Notes: generated by a model not told the origin, from the letters alone. 23,159 nt of DNA from Rhodoferax sp. (GCA_023231075.1 JALNWC010000006.1:1-23159); one strand, 5' to 3'; numbered from the stretch's first letter, positions 6,780-14,645 are shown. Translations and numbers: made by a program.

Positions 6780-8771
6780 GTGAACCCACTCGAATTAACC
6801 CTGTTGTATCTGCTGGCCGCGGTGATCGGCGTGGTCGTCTGCCGCTCCCTGAAACTGCCGCCGATGCTGGGTTATCTGGCGGTGGGTGTGGTGATTGGCC
6901 CGAACGCTTTGGCCCTCGCCAGAAATGCCGAAGGCGTGCGCCATCTGGGCGAATTTGGCGTGGTGTTCCTGATGTTTGTGATCGGGCTGGAATTCAACCT
7001 GCCCAAGCTGCGCAGCATGCGCAACCATGTGTTTGGCCTGGGCCTGTTCCAGGTGGCGCTGACCATGCTGGTCACCACGCTGGCGAGCATGGCGTTTGCC
7101 GTGCTCGCACCCCAATACTGGGGCATGAACTGGCACACCGCGCTGGCCCTGTCCAGCGCCATGGCCATGAGCAGCACCGCGATTGTGGTCAAGCTCATGA
7201 GCGAGCGGCTGGAAATGGAGACCGAGCACGGCAAGCGTGTCATGGGCGTGCTGCTGTTCCAGGACTTGGCCGTGGTGCCGCTGCTGGTGCTGATCCCGGC
7301 CCTGGGCGCCTCGCCCGAGCAGATGGTGGAAACCCTGGCCTGGGCGCTGCTCAAAGCCACGGTGCTGATCACGGTGCTGATGGTGGGGGGGCCGCGCATC
7401 ATGCGCGGGTGGCTGACCCTGGTGGCGCGGCGCAAGAGCGAGGAGCTGTTTGTGCTCAACCTCCTGCTGGTCACGCTGGGTCTGGCCTGGCTGACCGAAC
7501 TGGCGGGCCTGAGCCTGGCGCTGGGCGCTTTCATTGCCGGCATGCTGATCTCGGAAACCCAGTACAAGCACCAGGTGGAAACCGACATCCGGCCGTTTCA
7601 CGATGTGCTGCTGGGGCTGTTTTTCATCAGCATCGGCATGATGCTGGATTGGCGCCTGGTGCTCGATCGCTGGCCGCTGGTGCTGTTGCTGGTGACCGTG
7701 CCGGTGCTCTACAAGGCCGTGGTGGTGACTTTTTTGGCGCGCGCCCTGGGCGCTTCCATGGGGGTTGCCCTGCGCACCGGACTGTATCTGGCACAAGCCG
7801 GTGAATTCGGTTTTGTGCTGCTGACGCTGGCGCAGGGCAGCAAACTGGTGCCGCCTGAACTGCTCAATCCGATTCTGGCGGCGATGGTGCTGTCAATGCT
7901 GGCGACGCCATTCATCGTGATGCGAAGCGGCCAGATTGTGATGAAGCTGGTCAGCAACGAGTGGCTGATGGAGTCGGTGCAAATGACCAGCATTGCGCGC
8001 AAGTCGATCAAGACCAACAAACATGTGATCATTTGCGGCTATGGTCGCTGCGGCCAGAATCTGGCGCGCATGCTCGACAAGGAGGCCATTCCCTACATTG
8101 CGCTCGACCTCGACCCCGACCGGGTGCGCCAGGCCGCCGCTGCCGGCGATTCGGTGGTGTTTGGCGATGCCGTGCGCCTGCAGGCGCTGATGGCAGCCGG
8201 TTTGGCGCGCGCCAGTGCCGTGGTCATCACCTATCTGGAGACCTCCAGCGCCATGAAGGTGCTGGCCCACATCAAGCAGCATGCGCCGCAGGTGCCGGTG
8301 GTGGTGCGCACCCAGGACGACCATGACCTCGAAGCCCTGCAGCATGCGGGCGCCACCGAGGTGGTACCGGAAGCCATCGAGGGTTCGTTGATGCTGGCCG
8401 GCCATGCGTTGGCGCTGGTGGGCGTGCCCATGCGCCGGGTGTTGCGACTGGTGCAGGAACAGCGTGAGGCGCGTTACAAGTTGCTGCGCGGTTTCTTTCG
8501 CGGTGCCGACGACGGTTCGGTCGACGAGCTGCAGCAGGAGCGCCTGGCTTCGGTGTTGTTGCCGCTGGCGGCCAGATCCCTGGGGCGCACGGTGGGCGAG
8601 GTCGAATGGGACAGCCTGGGCGTGCGGCTGGTCAGCTTGCGCCGAAAAACCGGGCAAGTCATCAAATTGACGGATGAACTGGTGCTGATGGAGGGCGATT
8701 CACTGCTGCTCTCGGGCAAGGCCGACATGCTGGAGCTGGCCGAGCGCACGCTGCTCAAGGGCGACTTTTGA
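6780..8771 (+). CDS. CPA2-family cation:proton antiporter (KefB/KefC-like)
   Basis: Predicted inner-membrane K+/H+ (or Na+/H+) antiporter, 663 aa. Residues 1 to about 385 form a Na_H_Exchanger domain of roughly a dozen hydrophobic helices. It includes PPMLGYLAVGVVIGPNAL, the VFLMFVIGLEF signature and FQDLAVVPLLVL. A TrkA-N/RCK nucleotide-binding domain starts near 414 with CGYGRCGQNLA and the acidic LDLDPD. A TrkA-C domain (about 580-660) ends the protein. This is KefB/KefC architecture, where the cytosolic domains gate transport in response to nucleotides or glutathione adducts. The GTG start keeps the first helix whole. Without a linked KefF/KefG-type quinone reductase, a glutathione-gated role is not shown. 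Confidence 0.92.
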   Translation: MNPLELTLLYLLAAVIGVVVCRSLKLPPMLGYLAVGVVIGPNALALARNAEGVRHLGEFGVVFLMFVIGLEFNLPKLRSMRNHVFGLGLFQVALTMLVTTLASMAFAVLAPQYWGMNWHTALALSSAMAMSSTAIVVKLMSERLEMETEHGKRVMGVLLFQDLAVVPLLVLIPALGASPEQMVETLAWALLKATVLITVLMVGGPRIMRGWLTLVARRKSEELFVLNLLLVTLGLAWLTELAGLSLALGAFIAGMLISETQYKHQVETDIRPFHDVLLGLFFISIGMMLDWRLVLDRWPLVLLLVTVPVLYKAVVVTFLARALGASMGVALRTGLYLAQAGEFGFVLLTLAQGSKLVPPELLNPILAAMVLSMLATPFIVMRSGQIVMKLVSNEWLMESVQMTSIARKSIKTNKHVIICGYGRCGQNLARMLDKEAIPYIALDLDPDRVRQAAAAGDSVVFGDAVRLQALMAAGLARASAVVITYLETSSAMKVLAHIKQHAPQVPVVVRTQDDHDLEALQHAGATEVVPEAIEGSLMLAGHALALVGVPMRRVLRLVQEQREARYKLLRGFFRGADDGSVDELQQERLASVLLPLAARSLGRTVGEVEWDSLGVRLVSLRRKTGQVIKLTDELVLMEGDSLLLSGKADMLELAERTLLKGDF

Positions 8772-8828
8772 CGCCAGGCGCTTGCCGTGCGAGGCACAAT
8801 AGGGCACTTTGTTTGATCTGGATCCTCG

Positions 8829-9383
8829 ATGCCAAACTTCAGTGTGAACCACTACCTGCGTGACCATATTCGCACCGTGCCCGACTGGCCGGCGCCCGGC
8901 GTGCAGTTTCGCGACATCACGCCGCTGCTGCAGGACGCCAAGGTGTTCCGGGTGCTGATCGACGTCTTCGTGCACCGCTACATGGACGCCGAGCGCCGCC
9001 CTGACGTGGTGGCCGGGCTGGATGCGCGCGGCTTTATTTTGGGTGCGGTGGTGGCTTATGAGTTGGGCGTGGGCTTTGTGCCGATCCGCAAGAAAGGCAA
9101 GCTGCCCTTCACCACCGTGGAAGAAACCTACGAGCTGGAGTATGGCAGCGCCACGGTCGAGCTGCACACCGACGCTGTCAAGCCGGGCCAGCGCGTGCTC
9201 TTGATCGATGACCTGATTGCCACCGGCGGCACCATGATGGCGGGCAAGAAACTGCTCGAAAAACTGGGCGCCGAGGTCATGGAAGGCGCCGTCATTGTGG
9301 ACCTGCCCGAACTGGGCGGGTCCGACAAGCTGCGCGCCACCGGCCTGTCGCTGTTCACCCTGGTTGATTTTGCCGGCCATTGA
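8829..9383 (+). CDS. apt: Adenine phosphoribosyltransferase
   Basis: Purine salvage enzyme that joins adenine to PRPP to make AMP. The 184-aa protein has normal length. Hallmarks are the N-terminal DWPAPGVQFRDITPLL, the GLDARGFILG loop near 63, the flexible IRKKGKLPF segment near 86 and the PRPP-binding motif VLLIDDLIATGGT at 123-135. GGAT eight to nine bases ahead is a weak ribosome site, and CACAAT at 8795-8800 could be a -10 box. It is 57 bp downstream of the antiporter and 23 bp upstream of a J-domain gene, all co-directional. Confidence 0.96.
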   Translation: MPNFSVNHYLRDHIRTVPDWPAPGVQFRDITPLLQDAKVFRVLIDVFVHRYMDAERRPDVVAGLDARGFILGAVVAYELGVGFVPIRKKGKLPFTTVEETYELEYGSATVELHTDAVKPGQRVLLIDDLIATGGTMMAGKKLLEKLGAEVMEGAVIVDLPELGGSDKLRATGLSLFTLVDFAGH

Positions 9384-9406
9384 GGCCTCAGCACCCTGGC
9401 TGCCCA

Positions 9407-9682
9407 ATGAAAGACCATTACGCCGCCCTGGGCCTGCGCCCGTCCGCCACGCTGGCCGACATCAAAAAAGCCTTTCGCCAGCAGGCCGCCCTGCACCACC
9501 CGGACCGCAGCAGCGCCGCGGATGCCGCCGCGCGTTTCCGGCTGGTCCAGGTGGCCTACGAGGTCTTGTCGGACCCGGACAAGCGCAAGGCTTACGATGA
9601 CAATCGCCAGCGCAACCTGCTCGACAGCCCGATCGACACCGCCCGTGCGATTTGGCAAGATTACTTCAATCGCATCCTTTGA
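9407..9682 (+). CDS. Minimal J-domain (DnaJ-like) co-chaperone
   Basis: A 91-aa protein consisting almost only of a J domain, which stimulates Hsp70/DnaK ATPase and recruits clients. It opens with KDHYAALGL, has the His-Pro-Asp motif at 31-33 within ALHHPDRSS, and continues with FRLVQVAYEVLSDPDKRKAYD, the standard helix III/IV region. A short C-terminal piece (about 67-91, ending WQDYFNRIL) is not part of the canonical domain and may bind a client. There is no Gly/Phe region or zinc finger, so it is a class C-type J protein. The ATG at 9407 is chosen because the J domain then begins at once. It sits between apt and three unknown genes at short spacing. Confidence 0.9.
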   Translation: MKDHYAALGLRPSATLADIKKAFRQQAALHHPDRSSAADAAARFRLVQVAYEVLSDPDKRKAYDDNRQRNLLDSPIDTARAIWQDYFNRIL

Positions 9683-9707
9683 AACCCAACCCACCTTTGA
9701 GAACGCC

Positions 9708-10277
9708 ATGAGCATGTCTGCTTTTTTTCGCGCACTGCGCACGTCCTACCAGGCCGAGATCGACGACCTCGCTTTCGACTCGGAGGGGCGCCATGTGCTG
9801 CGCAAGCGCCTGCTGGAAAAGCGCGGCCAGATCACGTTTTTGAAGCAGATGATGGAGTCGAGCCCCGAGATGGTGGCGGTGGTGTTCCACGGTGGCTTTC
9901 ACTTTGAACTGCCGGCCGTGATGGAGCAGGTGCTCTCCCTTGAGTCCGACGAGTTTCCCGACTGGAGCAGCCTGGGCGACGCCGTGCAATTGACGCCCTG
10001 GGCGCAGGAACTGGCCGACCAGCTGCTGGCGGAACCGCAGGGCGACTGGTTCATGGTGGTGGCCGCCGCACTGGAGTATCTGTACCACCGGCCCCCGTCG
10101 CACCAAAATGAGGGTGCGGCCCATGAAGCCCATGGCCATGAGGCCGAAGGCGAGCCTGGCGCCGTGCGCCGGCAAGGTCACGCCGACGACTTTGACAAGG
10201 ACGGCGAACAGCACCATGACCACGAAGAATCCAGCGCCGACTGGCTCGAAGAGCACGGTTTTGACCGCAAGGACTAA
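9708..10277 (+). CDS. Uncharacterised protein with a His/Asp/Glu-rich tail
   Basis: A 189-aa protein I cannot place in a family. Residues 1-125 look folded and mostly helical (an AFFRALRTSYQAEID start, a central VVFHGGFHFELPAVM stretch and a DWFMVVAAALEYLYH helix). From about 126 the protein turns into a hydrophilic tail with about ten histidines among many Asp/Glu, e.g. HEAHGHEAEGE and QHHDHEESS. Such tails can bind divalent metals, which is inference only. It starts 25 bp after the J-domain gene and is followed by two more unknown genes, so a common operon and perhaps a common function are likely. The ATG at 9708 was chosen because it follows the J-domain stop; another in-frame Met lies two codons later. 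Confidence 0.75.
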   Translation: MSMSAFFRALRTSYQAEIDDLAFDSEGRHVLRKRLLEKRGQITFLKQMMESSPEMVAVVFHGGFHFELPAVMEQVLSLESDEFPDWSSLGDAVQLTPWAQELADQLLAEPQGDWFMVVAAALEYLYHRPPSHQNEGAAHEAHGHEAEGEPGAVRRQGHADDFDKDGEQHHDHEESSADWLEEHGFDRKD

Positions 10278-10325
10278 CGCGCCCGCACCCGCATCACCTC
10301 TCATTGACATCACAGGAACCTTTGT

Positions 10326-11069
10326 ATGCAGCATTTGGCCTTGATTGAAAAAACGCAGTCCCTGATTGCCGCAGGCGACATCGTGGGCGCAGAGTCGGCC
10401 CTGGTTGAATTGGCCGACCGCGAAGGCGATGGCGCGCTGATGGAGGTGCTGGAACAATTGCCCCCCAAGGATGTGCTGGCGGTGATCCGCGAGTACGACA
10501 ACTCGCGCGCCTCCATCATCAACCTGATGCTCACGCCCGAGCAGTTTGCCCGCGCCGTGGTGATTGAAAAGCAATATCGCGACCTGACCCGCAGCCATTT
10601 GCGCGGCATGATGAACTCGATCATTTTCCGCGACGGCGCCGACCCGCTGGCCTTCATCAATGCCATTGGCGATCTGGAGGGCGGCGCAGAAGCGCTGGCT
10701 GACTATTTTGAAGAAAAGTGGAGCCGCGTCGAGGCCTTTGCCCGCACCGGCACCTTCGACACGGTCGAAGACGACGGCGTGATGCTGTCCGAAGACGACT
10801 TGCGCGCCAACGCCTACGCCAGTGCGCGGCTGGACCAGGACGAAGTGGCCGATTCCGACTGGATGCAACTGGCCTGGCTGCTGCGCTACGAAAACCCCGA
10901 CCTGTTCATTGAAATGCTGCTGGTGCTGCGTGCCAAGGCGCGCGCCTTCGAGCTGGGTCTGGACGAAGAAGACCTGGCCGAGGACGACGGCAAGTTCGAG
11001 ACCAGCGACACCGACCGCGGCAAAGCCACCCCTGCGGCCATCGACCCCGACGAAGAATCCGCGATCTGA
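10326..11069 (+). CDS. Uncharacterised acidic, mostly helical protein
   Basis: A 247-aa, strongly acidic, soluble-looking protein with no recognised family. The first 80 residues read as short paired helices: ALVELADREGDG, then LMEVLEQLPPKDVLAVIREY, then a LTPEQFARAV segment. They are loosely reminiscent of the helical repeats in the N domain of MgtE, a weak resemblance. A middle part has MMNSIIFRDGADPLAFINAI and an aromatic helix near DWMQLAWLLRYENPD. The last 45 residues are low-complexity and Asp/Glu-rich. AGGA lies 10 bases before the ATG. The gene is 48 bp after the His-rich protein and one base before the next unknown gene. Confidence 0.75.
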   Translation: MQHLALIEKTQSLIAAGDIVGAESALVELADREGDGALMEVLEQLPPKDVLAVIREYDNSRASIINLMLTPEQFARAVVIEKQYRDLTRSHLRGMMNSIIFRDGADPLAFINAIGDLEGGAEALADYFEEKWSRVEAFARTGTFDTVEDDGVMLSEDDLRANAYASARLDQDEVADSDWMQLAWLLRYENPDLFIEMLLVLRAKARAFELGLDEEDLAEDDGKFETSDTDRGKATPAAIDPDEESAI

Positions 11070-11070
11070 A

Positions 11071-12294
11071 ATGACAGCGTCCCGGCCCCAGCCTGAATCC
11101 AGCCAAGGCGTGTCGCTGTTTGACGCGCGTCCCTTTTTTGAAAAAGCCCTGATTTATGGTGTGCAGCACGGCCTGATTGACCAGGCCAAACTGGCGGCGA
11201 TGGCCGAGGAAGCGCCCAAGGGCATGGTGCAGATTGCGCGCTATTTTGGCAGCGAGTACTTGCGCCCCGAACTTGAAAAAGCGCGCGACCGACTCGTCAA
11301 CCTGGTCAGTCTGCACCTGCAGGACGCCAGCAGCGGTGACTTGCGCGCGGCGGCCACGCTGCTGCGCGAGCATTCCCTGCTGTCGCGCTCCAAGGCCGGC
11401 GCTGACCTGCTCAAGACGCTGATCGTGATGCCGCAAAACACCCACTTCGGCATGAACGAGCGCGGCGCTTTCAGCGACCGCCACATCCCGCAACTGGCGC
11501 GCTGGTCGCTGGCCAGCCATGCCGATTACCAGGCCGAGTTTCTGGCCCGCCAGCATGCCGTGCAGGTGGTCGAGGCCGCACTGTGGTTTGCGGAGCAGCT
11601 GGGCCTGGCGGCGGATGACCTGCAAGACGCCGAGCCCGATGGTGAGGCCGTGATCCGTACCGCCTTGCTGCTGAACCTGATGCGGCGCAAGGAACTGCCC
11701 GATTGGGTCGCATTCGAAAAAATCATTGCCGGCTTGCGCAAACAGCAGATGGATGCGGCGCAGTTGACCCTGCCCAAAAACCTGCCCGAGGCGTACCGCC
11801 CGGTGGTCGAGTCCGTGCGCCAGTCGGTGCTGGCAGACTGGCCTCGTTTGCTGGATGCGCGTCTGCCCGCGCGCAAGCTGTTTGACCACACCCCGGCCTT
11901 CATGGGCCGCTATTTCTGGCTCGAGGACGGCTTGAGTGAAGTCAGCCACCATGACCGCAGCCGATCTGCGGCCTGGGACAAACTCACCCAGGGCCACAGT
12001 GACGACGGCACCGTGCTCACGCTGTGCCTGTGCGTGGCTGCGGGCAGCGCGCCCAAGACCCTGCTGACCGACAAGACCGCCGCCACGCTGGTGCGCAAAA
12101 TCCGCAAACACGGCTGGCAGCCGACACTGGCCACCCAGTACCTGCAGGCCCACGCGCCGGAGCAGCACCAGAACGACTTCACCGGGCTCTGGCAGGAATT
12201 CGTGCACGAGGCCCAAACCACCCTGCTCAGCGACCGCGACACCCAATTGCAGGACGCCCTGGCGCTGCTGCGCCGCGAGTGCAATGTGGCCTGA
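11071..12294 (+). CDS. Large uncharacterised helical protein
   Basis: A 407-aa protein of unknown function without signal peptide or membrane helix. It opens with VSLFDARPFFEKALIYGVQHGLID. A helical segment follows (YFGSEYLRPELEKARDRL), then LLREHSLLSRSKAGADLLK, and later an HTPAFMGRYFWLEDGL stretch and an SDDGTVLTLCLCVAAGSAPK segment. The ATG at 11071 lies one base after the stop of the preceding gene, which indicates translational coupling. An upstream extension of this frame exists but would overlap the acidic protein and is rejected. Alternating helices suggest a scaffold- or repeat-type fold. It ends 26 bp before tRNA-Ser and has no clear terminator. Confidence 0.8.
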   Translation: MTASRPQPESSQGVSLFDARPFFEKALIYGVQHGLIDQAKLAAMAEEAPKGMVQIARYFGSEYLRPELEKARDRLVNLVSLHLQDASSGDLRAAATLLREHSLLSRSKAGADLLKTLIVMPQNTHFGMNERGAFSDRHIPQLARWSLASHADYQAEFLARQHAVQVVEAALWFAEQLGLAADDLQDAEPDGEAVIRTALLLNLMRRKELPDWVAFEKIIAGLRKQQMDAAQLTLPKNLPEAYRPVVESVRQSVLADWPRLLDARLPARKLFDHTPAFMGRYFWLEDGLSEVSHHDRSRSAAWDKLTQGHSDDGTVLTLCLCVAAGSAPKTLLTDKTAATLVRKIRKHGWQPTLATQYLQAHAPEQHQNDFTGLWQEFVHEAQTTLLSDRDTQLQDALALLRRECNVA

Positions 12295-12304
12295 ATTGCC
12301 GGGT

Positions 12305-12310
12305 TAGAAT
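12305..12310 (+). promoter_or_regulatory. Probable -10 box of tRNA-Ser
   Basis: TAGAAT lies 10 bases before the tRNA, the same hexamer and spacing as at tRNA-Ala. The gap after the preceding gene is only 26 bp, and a good -35 box is not visible. Confidence 0.45.
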
Positions 12311-12320
12311 CCACCCCGCT

Positions 12321-12408
12321 GGAAGCGTGGCAGAGTGGTCGATTGCACCGGTCTTGAAAACCGGCAACCCGCAAGGGTTCGTGAGTTCGAATCTCACCGC
12401 TTCCGCCA
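12321..12408 (+). tRNA. tRNA-Ser (anticodon UGA)
   Basis: An 88-nt class II tRNA with encoded CCA. The acceptor stem pairs GGAAGCG with CGCTTCC, the anticodon arm ACCGGTCTTGAAAACCGG presents UGA, the long variable arm AACCCGCAAGGGTT is typical of serine tRNAs, and the T arm is GTGAG-TTCGAAT-CTCAC. It reads UCA and related codons. Downstream DNA is atypical, and the 3' ends of such tRNAs are common integration sites. Confidence 0.97.
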
Positions 12409-12425
12409 GAACAAAGCTTGATAAG

Positions 12426-12476
12426 TTGTTGATTTGTAATGGATTTACTGCATTTTAGCAGCCTGTGCATCAACAA
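12426..12476. repeat. Nested inverted repeat downstream of tRNA-Ser
   Basis: TTGTTGAT (12426-12433) is inverted as ATCAACAA (12469-12476). Inside lies a smaller dyad, CTGC-ATTTTA-GCAG (12448-12461). The structure lies between the tRNA and its terminator, so it would be part of the precursor RNA trailer, or it may be a leftover of a mobile element. Confidence 0.4.
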
Positions 12477-12497
12477 GCAAATATCAAAGCTACTATC

Positions 12498-12538
12498 AAA
12501 TGCCACAGCGGTTCAAACCCTGTGGCATTTTTCTTTTT
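12498..12538 (+). terminator. Intrinsic terminator after tRNA-Ser
   Basis: AAATGCCACAG (12498-12508) pairs with CTGTGGCATTT (12520-12530) across an 11-nt loop and is followed by TTCTTTTT. It is a strong 11-bp stem and U tract, 90 bp past the tRNA. Confidence 0.9.
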
Positions 12539-12720
12539 GGACTGCTTACTTCCTGATGCCATCTGCACGGAGGCGTTTGGCAAGACGTGCTGTCTGGCAA
12601 AGTTATCCTAGAAACCGCAGTTACCCGACGTCCGCGAGGGCCGGTGGCGGGGTCGGCAAGACGGTTTGACGTGTAATTCGTTCGCAGATGTAGCCCAGCA
12701 GGACACGCCAGCGGTCAACT
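12539..12720. other. Gene-free stretch with no clear coding remnant
   Basis: No convincing gene or RNA is visible. One forward frame (from about 12676) can be read as NSFADVAQQDTPAVNFG and runs into the next gene in a different frame. This may be decayed sequence of that gene's missing front part, but the evidence is thin. Confidence 0.35.
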
Positions 12721-13101
12721 TTGGGCAAGACGCTGGACGACATCCGCAAACAGGCGGAAACGCTGGGTGTGCCCAAAACAGGACCGTACTACCCCTACAT
12801 TGACGGCGACCTGATTGCCAAACTTCTGGCCGCGTATGGCCTTGTTGCGACGGTGTGGAAGGAGTCCAAAGACTTCAAAGATTTGCCCGATGTGGCGATT
12901 GCGATGGTGGACTACGACGCAGACTGGGAGGTAGGCCGATGCGTGGTCTTTCACCGCATGCGGTCAGCAGACGGAAAAACCGCCCAGCCATATTGCGTGG
13001 ACTCTTCGGCAGGTAAACCTGCGGCCACCACTGACTTGGCCGGATTGACTCCCAGTTGGTACATCGGTGTCACGCAGATGCAAAAAACTGCGGCGAAGTG
13101 A
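12721..13101 (+). pseudogene. Probable 5'-truncated protein, faintly papain/C39-like
   Basis: A 126-codon frame opening at a TTG without a ribosome site and preceded at 12691 by an in-frame stop. The text begins as if inside a domain (TLDDIRKQAETLGVPKTGPY). It continues with an LLAAYGL helix, then DVAIAMVDYDADWEVGRCVVFHRM and PYCVDSS, ending PSWYIGVTQMQ. A hydrophobic strand leading into a His and then a Cys/Asp-containing strand recalls the second half of papain- or C39-like peptidase folds, in which the catalytic Cys lies in the N-terminal half, here missing. The next gene starts three bases after its stop, so the two were probably a coupled pair. No family can be assigned with confidence. 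Confidence 0.4.
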
Positions 13102-13104
13102 GCC

Positions 13105-13779
13105 ATGGGATTCAACGCATTGGCAGGCCAGCGCCTGCTGCGCGTGGAGGTACTTGATCCGTGGCGCGAGTCCGGCTCGCAACGCCATACCCCACCATCG
13201 CTCAGCGGGGCGCTGGTCATGGTGTTCGAGAGCGCCGCACTGATCTGCACGTCACCGCTGCGCTACTTCCACAACCAGCAGGGCACCCAGTACGGCTTGC
13301 CTTCTGGCGCGCCGGTTTCGCTGGGCTACCGCATCACCACCTGTGACTGTGAAGACGTGAAGACCGTGCCGCCAATCACGTTCGGGCTACCTCCCGGCGC
13401 GGAATACCGGCACCCATGGATGCAATCGCCGTCGCCTGCCATCGGCATGGTACTGGCCGAAATCGCCACTGTCGGATTGGGCCGAGCAGACGGTGAACCC
13501 GCCTGGGGTATCGAACTGCGCTTCGCCAGCGGACTTTGCTACTGGCTGAGCTACCGGCCTGAACTGGATGGCAGCATCGAACTGGACATGCCGGGCCAGC
13601 ACTTTGGCATTGACCAGATCATCGTCCGTGGTGGCCGCCGCCCATGGCGACTCCGAAAAGCTGTACGCAGGCATCGTGCTGACCTCCAGCTTTGTCGAGC
13701 CCAAGAACCCTTTGACCGTGGTTCGGCTGGATGTGGACAAGATCAAGATTCCGGTCTTGGTCTACCACCATGCCGCTGA
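13105..13779 (+). CDS. Uncharacterised protein with a fused, out-of-frame 3' end
   Basis: The ATG lies three bases after the preceding stop. Residues 1 to about 173 look like genuine protein: LLRVEVLDPW, then ALVMVFESAALICTSPLRYFHN, then GLGRADGEPAWGIELRFASG and YRPELDGSIELDMPGQHFGIDQI, all beta-rich. After about 13625 the frame runs through an Arg/Gln-rich nonsense stretch. That DNA, read in another frame, encodes an alpha/beta hydrolase fragment, so the original 3' end is lost or was just there. Pairing with a truncated toxin- or peptidase-like gene makes an immunity or inhibitor role conceivable but unproven. Confidence 0.45.
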   Translation: MGFNALAGQRLLRVEVLDPWRESGSQRHTPPSLSGALVMVFESAALICTSPLRYFHNQQGTQYGLPSGAPVSLGYRITTCDCEDVKTVPPITFGLPPGAEYRHPWMQSPSPAIGMVLAEIATVGLGRADGEPAWGIELRFASGLCYWLSYRPELDGSIELDMPGQHFGIDQIIVRGGRRPWRLRKAVRRHRADLQLCRAQEPFDRGSAGCGQDQDSGLGLPPCR

Positions 13780-13830
13780 TGGATGCCGTGCGGCCAAGCC
13801 TGCCGATGCAGAGTGGGCAGCCAAACGATT
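13625..13830 (+). pseudogene. Internal/C-terminal fragment of an alpha/beta hydrolase gene
   Basis: Read in the frame one base off the preceding gene, this stretch encodes VVAAAHGDSEKLYAGIVLTS, then KIKIPVLVYHHAADGCRAAK and PADAEWAAKRF. It aligns residue by residue with the intact hydrolase just downstream (GDIAGLVLTSS, AIKVPVLVFHHSKDVCIHC, RPDEVPAAFKGF). It lacks the nucleophile half and the C-terminal catalytic His. It is therefore the remnant of a second hydrolase copy, cut at both ends, whose 3' side runs directly into the next gene. Confidence 0.75.
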
Positions 13831-14589
13831 CTCACTGTTGTATTCAGCATTGCCGCGTCAACGGGCGCGGCATGGGCCGAGGGCACGCTGTTCAAGGTGC
13901 CCACTCGGCCAGACGTGAAGACCACGCTGTTTTGGGAGCCTGTGGAGGGTGCCAAAGCCACCGTGTTCCTGTTTCCTGGCGGTGGCGGTGGGTTCGGCAA
14001 GGTTGAGGATGGAAAAGCAACCAGCAATAACTTTCTGGTGCGGTCTGCTCCATACTTCGCCGCCAACGGGTTCAACGTGGCGATTTTTGGCAGGCCCAGC
14101 GATTCAGAAGACCTGGATTACGCCGACCGTATCAGCGACACACACATGGCCGACGTGCGCAAGGTGCTGGACTTCGTGAAAACCCAGAGCGCAGCGCCGG
14201 TCTGGATTGTCGGCACCAGCCGGGGCACGATCTCTGCCACTGCGACCGCCATCCATGTTCAGGGCGACATCGCCGGGCTGGTGTTGACTTCCAGCGTGGT
14301 CAACTACAAGAAGCCCGGAGCGGTGCCCAGGCAGGACTTGGCTGCGATCAAAGTTCCGGTGCTGGTGTTCCACCACAGCAAGGATGTCTGTATTCACTGC
14401 CGACCGGACGAGGTGCCTGCCGCCTTCAAGGGGTTCCGCAATGCGCCTGTCAAGAAGCTCATCTTTGTTGATGGCGGGGCGAACCCAACGGGTGACCCGT
14501 GTGCTGGACAGCATTACCACGGCTATATCGGCATGGAAAAGGAGGCTGTGGACACTGTCGCTGGGTGGATAAGAAATCCATCCAACTGA
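13783..14589 (+). CDS. Secreted alpha/beta hydrolase
   Basis: A 268-aa serine hydrolase, probably periplasmic. After a short N-terminal stretch a signal sequence ends in AASTGAAWA-EG. The mature part has the oxyanion-loop-like FLFPGGGGGFG, nucleophile elbow GTSRG (Ser146), acid candidate Asp201 in HHSKDV and His246 in QHYHGY, the expected catalytic order. The substrate is unknown. The N-terminus is doubtful: the ATG at 13783 lies in DNA belonging to the neighbouring hydrolase fragment. A GTG at 13813 would give a cleaner signal peptide, so the original start may have been lost in the rearrangement. It converges on the LysR gene. Confidence 0.75.
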   Translation: MPCGQACRCRVGSQTILTVVFSIAASTGAAWAEGTLFKVPTRPDVKTTLFWEPVEGAKATVFLFPGGGGGFGKVEDGKATSNNFLVRSAPYFAANGFNVAIFGRPSDSEDLDYADRISDTHMADVRKVLDFVKTQSAAPVWIVGTSRGTISATATAIHVQGDIAGLVLTSSVVNYKKPGAVPRQDLAAIKVPVLVFHHSKDVCIHCRPDEVPAAFKGFRNAPVKKLIFVDGGANPTGDPCAGQHYHGYIGMEKEAVDTVAGWIRNPSN

Positions 14590-14645
14590 CTTTGCAGGAG
14601 ACTTTCTATTGCAACCAGCCGCCATACGCCCCTTATGCAAGCCCT

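Noticed and set aside
6795..7796. Reverse-strand frame of 333 codons opposite the antiporter gene
   Set aside because: His/Gln-rich composition typical of the complement of a hydrophobic GC-rich membrane protein gene; no start signal or family.
5283..7804. Very long forward-strand open frames (up to 640 codons) antisense to kdsC/kdsD and running into the antiporter gene
   Set aside because: They are rich in Arg, His, Gln and Ala without recognisable domains and lie opposite or out of frame with well-identified genes; a by-product of high-GC coding DNA.
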